A DNA stretch of 6,632 nt from Deltaproteobacteria bacterium. Its GTDB lineage: Bacteria > Desulfobacterota > GWC2-55-46 > JADFVP01. The DNA lies in the NCBI GenBank assembly GCA_024275855.1, contig JAJRYL010000081.1, positions 1 to 6,632 on the forward strand, given 5' to 3'. This document shows, one piece after another, positions 1 to 4,437 of this stretch (positions are counted from its first letter, which is position 1; each line of letters opens with the position of its first letter). A program made the translations under genes and the position numbers. The notes beneath the pieces were generated by a model. That model searched no databases. It was not told the origin of the DNA and saw only the letters and a list, made by a program, of their open reading frames with translations.

Positions 1-2
1 CT

Positions 3-26
3 TTATGACCGCTTGGGATTTATGTA
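3..26. repeat. partial copy of the 41-bp intergenic repeat
   Basis: This segment resembles the stretch at about 2945-2966 inside the main repeat array. Both carry a GCGGTTT-like block (here CCGCTT), then the shared core TTGGGATTT, then a T/A-rich TGTA. It lies in the same orientation as the array copies. It sits just beyond the stop codon of the last gene of the minus-strand operon, so the operon appears to have a related element at each end. The match is short (a 9-bp exact core plus scattered identities) and the window edge cuts it off, so confidence is modest. The rest of 27-102 is A/T-rich and shows nothing else I can support. Confidence 0.35.
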
Positions 27-102
27 AGCTTATTACATTACTGTGTATAGAGTCAATATATATATGCGATGCATTATTAATTCGGTTTTTCTAGCGTAAA
101 CT

Positions 103-1470
103 TTAACCTGTTTTACGTTTTTTTTTATGAGATTTTTTTCCACTCAGTTTTTTTATTGTCAGAGTATCTACCACGAGTACCATTACGAGAAAAAAGCCGA
201 TAGACGGCAGGTAGAGGCGGTGTTCGTATATAACGTCTCTTATGGGTACGAAGCTCGACGTTGGCGAAAGTATAATAAAAAACCAGAAGATGAAAAAGGC
301 CGTTAAGCCCGCGGTTTGCGTTGCCTGTTCTCTCTTTTTTATAGAGCGAAGCGTAAGGTAGAGCGCGAAGAGTATTATAGCTGAAAGAAAGGCTAAAGAG
401 AGTATCGGCGGCGGCAACGGAATGTTGAGCACCGCTCCGGGTCTCGGGGTTGGAACCTCGAACAGGCCCGACGAAACGGGAAAGTCGTAGTCGAGGTTCT
501 GGTTGGCCGGATAGAGCAAGAGCGTAAAGTAGTAGGTTATTACGTTGAACTGCGTGTAGAGATATTGGCGCGGGGTAATGGACGTCATGGCGAAACCGGC
601 GGTTATGTTGTTGCTGCTCCTGACTATCTTTACCGGTTCTCTCGGCGGGGCGGCGGCTATTTTGCCGGTAGCCTGCTGTGCGTTTGACGCGCCCGGCACA
701 ACGATTGTTACAGGTGTATGCTTTGAGGCGCCAAAGAGCTCTATGCCCGCAAGCGGGGCTACCGTTCTTATCGAGAAGAAGATAAAGAGGAGCGAGAGCA
801 GCGCGTAAAGCGGCCATTTTCTGATTATTCCCGTTATCTTAAAGCCGGAGAGAAAGAAGAGGTCGTAGAGCAGAATAATCGCCGGAATAGTAAGTGCGCT
901 CTCTTTCGAGTAAAAAGCGCACCAGTATGAAATAGCGGTCAATATGTACAGGAGCGCGCGCAGGGCCGGTGAAGCGGCTTTGGCGGCGTAAACGAAAAGC
1001 AGCAGGCAGAGAAGGTAAAAGAGGCCGGAGAGCGACTCCATACGCTGTACGATGTAGGTAACGGCCTGAGTCTGTAACGGATGCAGGGCAAAGAGCGCAG
1101 AGGTGAAGAAGGCTATCCAGCGGGCGCGGCCTTCGACATAGTTGGCGAGCCTGAGGGTAGAGAGCAGCAGCAGGTAGACGAGCACCGTGTTTATCAGGTG
1201 TATAATCGTATTTACAATATGGTATCCGGTAACCGTTGTTCCGCCCGCCCAGTAGTTAAGGGCGAAGGTGGCGCGCGTAATTCCGCGCGGCCCGGTTAAG
1301 ATAGCCCACAGGTTGGAGAGGTTGTGCAGCTCGCGGCTCTTTAAAATGTTTAGTTGGTCGTCGAACTGAAATGGGGCGTTAAAGGTGCCGGAGTAGGCTA
1401 TTAAGGTTAGGGCCGCGAGCGCAAGCATAGAGGCCGGGCCGAACCACTTTGAGTTGAGTGCCTTGTTCAT
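103..1470 (-). CDS. polytopic TMTC/GT-C-like glycosyltransferase-family membrane protein, TPR-less
   Basis: A 455-residue integral membrane protein resembling the N-terminal membrane half of TMTC-type, TPR-containing O-mannosyltransferase-like proteins. Visible hallmarks are an acidic FDD motif at residues 36-38 in the first external loop, HPLQTQAVTYIVQR at 130-143, YSKES at 187-191 and YEHRLYLPS at 415-423. About 11-13 hydrophobic segments are apparent, from 12-30 through 422-440. In this superfamily the early external acidic residues are thought to act in transfer from a polyprenyl-phosphate sugar; that role here is inference. Most bacterial relatives continue into tetratricopeptide repeats, but this protein stops after a lysine-rich cytoplasmic tail (SGKKSHKKKRKTG). 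Residues about 245-300 form an unusual polar, Ala/Pro-rich extramembrane insertion. The ATG lies 8 nt after the DUF2304 stop, with an AAGG Shine-Dalgarno 6 nt upstream, implying translational coupling. Acceptor and sugar are unknown. Confidence 0.75.
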   Translation of the reverse strand: MNKALNSKWFGPASMLALAALTLIAYSGTFNAPFQFDDQLNILKSRELHNLSNLWAILTGPRGITRATFALNYWAGGTTVTGYHIVNTIIHLINTVLVYLLLLSTLRLANYVEGRARWIAFFTSALFALHPLQTQAVTYIVQRMESLSGLFYLLCLLLFVYAAKAASPALRALLYILTAISYWCAFYSKESALTIPAIILLYDLFFLSGFKITGIIRKWPLYALLSLLFIFFSIRTVAPLAGIELFGASKHTPVTIVVPGASNAQQATGKIAAAPPREPVKIVRSSNNITAGFAMTSITPRQYLYTQFNVITYYFTLLLYPANQNLDYDFPVSSGLFEVPTPRPGAVLNIPLPPPILSLAFLSAIILFALYLTLRSIKKREQATQTAGLTAFFIFWFFIILSPTSSFVPIRDVIYEHRLYLPSIGFFLVMVLVVDTLTIKKLSGKKSHKKKRKTG

Positions 1471-1478
1471 ATAACGCC

Positions 1479-1850
1479 TTACTTCTTTCTCTTTTTATTG
1501 GCAGAGAGTAGTCCGGCCTCTTTTATGGCCTCCTGCAAGAGCGTAAGCTCCTGGGTCAGGGTCTTGTTTTTTTCGTGCAGAATAGAGATAACAACTGAAA
1601 AATGGAGCATAATAAGAAGTATAAAGAGAAAGGCCACTAAAAAGAGGAGCGAGGGCGCGTAAGCTATACCGAGGTACCCGGCCAGCAGGTCGAGTAGCCC
1701 TTTCTGTACAGAGAGGATAAGTATGGCTACCGAGCAGGCGAGCCACAGCACAGAGTACTTCTCTTTTAAAAGCCCGCGCCGTACAAAGTCTACTACAAAG
1801 CCGAACATGGTGAGAGAGCCGAGAATAGAGAGTACCTGATATATACGCAT
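1479..1850 (-). CDS. DUF2304 family small membrane protein
   Basis: A 123-residue protein of the DUF2304 type. It has three predicted membrane helices at about 3-22, 33-50 and 67-92, a charged RRGLLKEKYSVLWL stretch at 24-37 linking helices 1 and 2 (typical of the family), and a C-terminal helix from about 93 to 115 that is charged and heptad-like (HEKNKTLTQELTLLQEAIKE), followed by a lysine/arginine-rich end. DUF2304 proteins are often encoded beside polyprenyl-phosphate GT2 glycosyltransferases, exactly as here, and are presumed membrane partners or anchors of them; the biochemical role is not established. The ATG has an AGAGGT Shine-Dalgarno 8 nt upstream. It starts 33 nt after the GT2 stop and ends 8 nt before the polytopic membrane protein, so it is the middle cistron of a three-gene operon. 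Family assignment is fairly sure; function is not. Confidence 0.85.
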   Translation of the reverse strand: MRIYQVLSILGSLTMFGFVVDFVRRGLLKEKYSVLWLACSVAILILSVQKGLLDLLAGYLGIAYAPSLLFLVAFLFILLIMLHFSVVISILHEKNKTLTQELTLLQEAIKEAGLLSANKKRKK

Positions 1851-1883
1851 GTGCCCTTACCTCTTCTATTTGCCGTGCCTGTT

Positions 1884-2588
1884 TCAGTTATGCTTCTTTA
1901 TCATGTCTATCAGTATGGCAAGCAGAACCTTTACCATGTAGTAGACAGACCGGGTTGGCGTAATAGACGATTTACCGCCTACCCGTTCCGACATTTTAAC
2001 AGGGACTTCGGCAATTTTAAAGCCCAACTTGTGGAGTATAACAAGCGCCTCTACCTCAGGGTAGTCGTCCGGGTAATGGCCGCTGAAGAATTTGATGGTT
2101 CTTTTGCCGGACGCCCTGAAGCCAGAGGTGGTGTCGGTTATATGTTCGCCGATTATTGCGGAGACGAGTTTTGAAAAAAAACGGATGCCCGCGCCCCGCG
2201 CCAGGCTCGGCGAGTACTCACCGAGACCTAAGAAGCGCGACCCGACCACTATGTCGGCTTCGCCTTTCGCTATAGGGATTAAAAGCGCGCTTACCTGGTT
2301 AGCCATGTGCTGTCCGTCTCCGTCTACCTGCACGGCTATGTCGTAGCCGTTTCTGCTTGCGTACTTGTAGCCGGTCTGCATGGTGGCGCCGATGCCGAGG
2401 TTGTACGGGTGGTGAAGCGCTGTGACGCCGAGCGACTCGGCTACCGCTCCGGTTGCGTCACTCGACCCGTCATTTACGACAACAATGTCGGTACCGGGCA
2501 GGTTGGCGGTAATGTCGTTGATAACGTGCGTTAACGTCTCTTCCTCGTTGAAGGCGGGCACGATTATAAGTACTTTGGGCTCTTTCAC
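1884..2588 (-). CDS. family 2 glycosyltransferase, dolichyl/polyprenyl-phosphate sugar synthase-like
   Basis: A 234-residue GT-A fold enzyme of the DPM1/DPG-synthase-like GT2 group. It probably transfers a sugar from a nucleotide donor to polyprenyl phosphate at the inner face of the cytoplasmic membrane. Visible motifs in order are PAFNEE (11-16), VVVNDGSSD (36-44, nucleotide binding), the metal-binding DGDGQH (89-94), VVGSRF (114-119), DTTSGFRA (152-159, acceptor side) and a basic ERVGGKSSI segment (201-209). There is no clear C-terminal transmembrane anchor, only an amphipathic hydrophobic stretch at about 215-230, which fits recruitment by a separate membrane partner such as the DUF2304 protein next door. 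The start is GTG: no nearby in-frame ATG offers a better choice, and an AAGAG sequence lies about 12 nt upstream. It is first in the operon. Sugar specificity (mannose, glucose or other) cannot be read from the sequence. Confidence 0.9.
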   Translation of the reverse strand: MKEPKVLIIVPAFNEEETLTHVINDITANLPGTDIVVVNDGSSDATGAVAESLGVTALHHPYNLGIGATMQTGYKYASRNGYDIAVQVDGDGQHMANQVSALLIPIAKGEADIVVGSRFLGLGEYSPSLARGAGIRFFSKLVSAIIGEHITDTTSGFRASGKRTIKFFSGHYPDDYPEVEALVILHKLGFKIAEVPVKMSERVGGKSSITPTRSVYYMVKVLLAILIDMIKKHN

Positions 2589-2670
2589 GTCTTTATTTAA
2601 CTCTTTTCTGTCTTGAAAATGTCGGTATCGCGATTATTGTGCCGGTAAGCAAGAGCTACACTTATATCGG

Positions 2671-2990
2671 AGTATTTACTTTTTAATTGAGGCGTATAGG
2701 CCGGTTTCGCTTTTTTTTTACTCTTTATTTTCTAATGTATCGGTCGGTCCTGAAGCCGTTGCCTTTTACTTGAGATAGGTGGCGGTGTCGAAGTATTTAC
2801 CCGTTAAACGATCTGCATAAGAGTAGGCGGTTTTTGAATTTTTACTCTCTTGAGGTATACAGGGCGGTTTTTTAATATTTACTCGTTAACTGGTCGGCAT
2901 AAGAGAAGGTGGTTTAGGACTATTTACTTGTTAATTGATCCACATAAGGCGGTTTGGGATTTTGTACTCTTTAATTTAAGTAAACAGGGC
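2671..2990. repeat. degenerate tandem array, period about 41 bp, two alternating unit types
   Basis: This array fills most of the gene-free stretch 2589-3064. TTTAC (or a one-base variant) recurs near 2675, 2717, 2765, 2796, 2841, 2878, 2923 and 2962, and GGCGGTTT-like blocks recur near 2701, 2781, 2827, 2863, 2908 and 2948. Type A units begin TATTTACTCGTTAA, continue through GCATAAGAG and end in GGYGGTTT; those at 2794-2836 and 2876-2918 agree at 34 of 43 positions without gaps and lie exactly 82 bp apart. A further A copy starts at 2921, with a small deletion. Type B units (about 2839 and 2961) carry TACTCT, a variable A/T-rich part and ACAGGGCG. The 2671-2790 part is more decayed. No open frame, stable hairpin or U-tract accounts for it. 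Flanking 2589-2670 and 2991-3064 hold no gene I can support. Function unknown; a promoter of the downstream minus-strand operon presumably lies nearby. Confidence 0.7.
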
Positions 2991-3064
2991 GCTTGAGCCG
3001 GTGCTTCGGCAAGGCCGCAAAAGGTTACGTAAAGAGAGATTGGGGTGGAAAGAGTACTGTTAAG

Positions 3065-3151
3065 TGGTGCCGAAGGGGGGACTCGAACCCCCACAGGCTT
3101 GCGCCCACCAGGTCCTGAACCTGGCGCGTCTACCAATTCCGCCACTTCGGC
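3065..3151 (-). tRNA. tRNA-Leu (anticodon CAG)
   Basis: A complete class II tRNA with the CCA end encoded. Read on the minus strand, the acceptor stem GCCGAAG (3151-3145) pairs perfectly with CTTCGGC (3075-3069). The discriminator is A (3068), followed by CCA (3067-3065). The anticodon stem CCAGG/CCTGG encloses the seven-base loop TTCAGGA, with anticodon CAG at 3117-3115, reading the CUG leucine codon. A long variable arm with a GCAA-capped stem follows, as expected for leucine tRNA, and then a five-pair T stem of G/C with loop TTCGAGT. The gene stands alone, divergent from tal and co-directional with the glycosylation operon. I could not identify a convincing promoter or a U-tract terminator for it. 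Confidence 0.98.
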
Positions 3152-3251
3152 TTAAATCACTTCGACACCGAAAGTCAGGGAGCCTCCGTACCTGAAGATC
3201 TAAAAGGAACGCAGGGGTTTAATCACTCTCTAAATGTCATCCAGTTTAGCC

Positions 3252-3280
3252 TTGTACTACCGTAATATTCAGGCTATATT
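3252..3280 (+). promoter_or_regulatory. sigma70-type promoter for tal
   Basis: TTGTAC (3252-3257) and TATATT (3275-3280) are separated by exactly 17 bp and match the -35 and -10 consensus at four and five of six positions. Transcription would start near 3287, leaving a leader of about 50 nt before the tal ATG. It is the only well-spaced consensus pair I found in the divergent spacer. Prediction from sequence only. Confidence 0.6.
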
Positions 3281-3322
3281 GGCTTTAATCATAAAATTTT
3301 GTCATAGGAGATAACTTAAGTC

Positions 3323-3329
3323 AAGGAGG
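3323..3329 (+). promoter_or_regulatory. strong Shine-Dalgarno of tal
   Basis: AAGGAGG, a perfect anti-16S match, lies 7 nt before the ATG at 3337 and is followed by a T-rich spacer. It fixes the tal start and suggests high translation. It is much stronger than the ribosome sites of the other genes in this window. Confidence 0.9.
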
Positions 3330-3336
3330 TTTTTTT

Positions 3337-3984
3337 ATGAAGTTTTTTATAGATACCGCAAACGTTGAGGAAATAAGAACGGCAGAAGAGTGGGGGCTTC
3401 TCGACGGAGTAACCACAAACCCGTCGTTAATAGCGAAAGAGAAGAGGCCGTTTAAGGAAATAATAGCGGAAATCTGCGAAACTATCGACGGCCCGGTCAG
3501 TGCCGAGGCCGTAAGTCTCGACGCCAAAGGCATGATCGCCGAGGCGCGCGACCTTGTGAAGATTCATAAAAATGTTGTAGTGAAGATACCGATGACGCTC
3601 GAAGGCATGAAGGCCGTTAAGGCGGTAAGCGCAGAGGGCATAAAGACCAACGTTACGCTCGTTTTCTCTGCCGTTCAGGCGCTTATGGCTGCCAAGGCGG
3701 GCGCTTCGTACGTAAGCCCGTTTGTCGGCAGGCTCGACGATATTCAGCACTCAGGAATCGACTTGATTTCCGATATTGTTGAAATTTTCGACAATTACGG
3801 CTATCCTACCGAGGTTATAGTGGCCTCTGTGCGCAGCCCACTGCATGTAAGCGACGCGGCTTTAGTAGGCGCGCATGTGGCGACCATTCCGTTCCATGTG
3901 CTTGCCCTGCTCGCGAAACATCCGCTTACGGATATCGGAATAGACCGTTTTTTAAAGGACTGGGAGAAGGTTCCGAGGGTTTGA
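3337..3984 (+). CDS. tal: transaldolase, small TalC/FSA-type subfamily
   Basis: A 215-residue single-domain TIM-barrel aldolase, the usual length for the small transaldolase / fructose-6-phosphate aldolase subfamily. Transaldolase moves a dihydroxyacetone unit between sugar phosphates in the cytosolic non-oxidative pentose phosphate pathway. Visible residues are Asp6 in FIDTANV, Asn28 in TTNPSLI, the Schiff-base lysine Lys83 in [16 protein letters not shown] (104-111), SPFVGRLDD (127-135) and ASVRSP (163-168). Two positions argue for transaldolase rather than fructose-6-phosphate aldolase: Glu57, where E. coli FsaA has Gln59, and Phe129, where FsaA has Tyr131 (Tyr is known to favour aldolase activity). 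The gene has its own promoter and a perfect Shine-Dalgarno, and reads away from the tRNA-Leu gene. A hairpin follows the stop and a Dabb-domain gene begins 73 nt later. Confidence 0.93.
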   Translation: MKFFIDTANVEEIRTAEEWGLLDGVTTNPSLIAKEKRPFKEIIAEICETIDGPVSAEAVSLDAKGMIAEARDLVKIHKNVVVKIPMTLEGMKAVKAVSAEGIKTNVTLVFSAVQALMAAKAGASYVSPFVGRLDDIQHSGIDLISDIVEIFDNYGYPTEVIVASVRSPLHVSDAALVGAHVATIPFHVLALLAKHPLTDIGIDRFLKDWEKVPRV

Positions 3985-3997
3985 GTGTAATAGAAGG

Positions 3998-4022
3998 CCG
4001 GACGTCTTCAATTAATGTCCGG
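3998..4022 (+). other. stem-loop after tal, no U-tract
   Basis: CCGGAC (3998-4003) and GTCCGG (4017-4022) form a perfect six-pair stem, extendable by a flanking G-U pair, around a 13-nt loop, starting 13 nt past the tal stop. The bases after it (TAACAATAAACC) contain no run of T, so it is not a canonical intrinsic terminator. It could stabilise the tal 3' end, cause pausing, or attenuate read-through into the Dabb gene. Confidence 0.45.
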
Positions 4023-4057
4023 TAACAATAAACCGTTAATGGAGTTCGGAGATTTTT

Positions 4058-4375
4058 ATGGTACATCACGTAGTTCTGTTCAGGTTGAAGGAGAGAAGCC
4101 CGTTTATCATAGAGAAGATGGTAAACAGGCTTAAGAGCCTCGAAGGCAAGGTCGAAACCCTGCGCTCTATTGTAGTGGCGCACGACCAGGTTAAGGGCGA
4201 CAGGTCGTACGATATCGCGTTAACCGCCGTGTTTAATACTTTCGGGGATTTAAGGGCGTACCAGGACCACCCGTTTCACAAAGAGGTTGCCGCGCGTGTT
4301 AACGCCGCCTGCGACGCGGTGGCAGTGGTCGATTACGAGATTAAGAGCGAGCAGGAGATAATAGATTGCAGGTAG
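4058..4375 (+). CDS. Dabb (stress-responsive alpha/beta-barrel) domain protein
   Basis: A 105-residue single-domain protein with the Dabb signature. It opens with a first strand MVHHVVLFRLKE (1-12), then a helix rich in charged residues (about 17-28), a strand near TLRSIVVAHDQ (34-44), the conserved RSYDIALTAVF strand (49-59), and FGDLRAYQDHPFHKEV (62-77), which includes the family's AYQxHPxH core. Dabb proteins are dimeric ferredoxin-like barrels. Members range from plant stress proteins to small bacterial proteins of mostly unknown function, so no reaction is assigned here. GGAG lies 6 nt before the ATG. The gene is co-directional with tal (73-nt gap) and rnr (62-nt gap); the hairpins on both sides leave it open whether it shares their transcript. 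Domain call is confident, role unknown. Confidence 0.88.
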   Translation: MVHHVVLFRLKERSPFIIEKMVNRLKSLEGKVETLRSIVVAHDQVKGDRSYDIALTAVFNTFGDLRAYQDHPFHKEVAARVNAACDAVAVVDYEIKSEQEIIDCR

Positions 4376-4383
4376 GCGTATCG

Positions 4384-4400
4384 TCCGGCGGTTAGCCGGA
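4384..4400 (+). other. GC-rich hairpin between Dabb gene and rnr
   Basis: TCCGGC (4384-4389) and GCCGGA (4395-4400) form a perfect six-pair stem with loop GGTTA, beginning 8 nt after the Dabb stop. No T-run follows, so intrinsic termination is unlikely. The 3' arm runs into GGAGG (4398-4402), a good Shine-Dalgarno sequence that has no start codon at proper spacing. The real rnr ATG is 35 nt further on. It could affect rnr translation or RNA stability. Confidence 0.45.
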
Positions 4401-4437
4401 GGTAGCGCAAAGCTTTCTGTTATTGCGGTAGAAATTG

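Noticed and set aside
26..60. Minus-strand TTGACT near 53-58 as a promoter reading left
   Set aside because: The hexamer at 17-bp spacing (ATAAGC) is a poor -10 match, and the region is A/T-rich enough to produce this by chance.
95..126. Plus-strand hairpin CGTAAA/TTTACG followed by nine T, resembling an intrinsic terminator
   Set aside because: The stem is short and A/T-rich, the T-run is explained by lysine codons at the end of the minus-strand gene, and no plus-strand gene precedes it in the window.
2654..2670. TATAAG on the minus strand (2666-2661) as a -10 box for the glycosylation operon
   Set aside because: It matches the -10 consensus at five of six bases, but no acceptable -35 lies 16-18 bp upstream, so it is not supported as a promoter on its own.
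3001..3011. GCTTCGGC near 3002-3009 as a duplicated tRNA end or attachment site
   Set aside because: Only about seven or eight bases match the acceptor stem, with no longer tRNA-derived segment and no integrase nearby.
2589..3064. CRISPR array or decayed gene in the gene-free stretch
   Set aside because: The repeat units are too diverged, unequal in spacing and without unique constant-length spacers for CRISPR. No frame shows recognisable coding remnants.
2924..3145. Minus-strand open frame beginning MAELVDAPGSGPGG
   Set aside because: It is the chance translation of the tRNA-Leu gene and the adjacent repeats, a well-known false gene call over leucine tRNAs.
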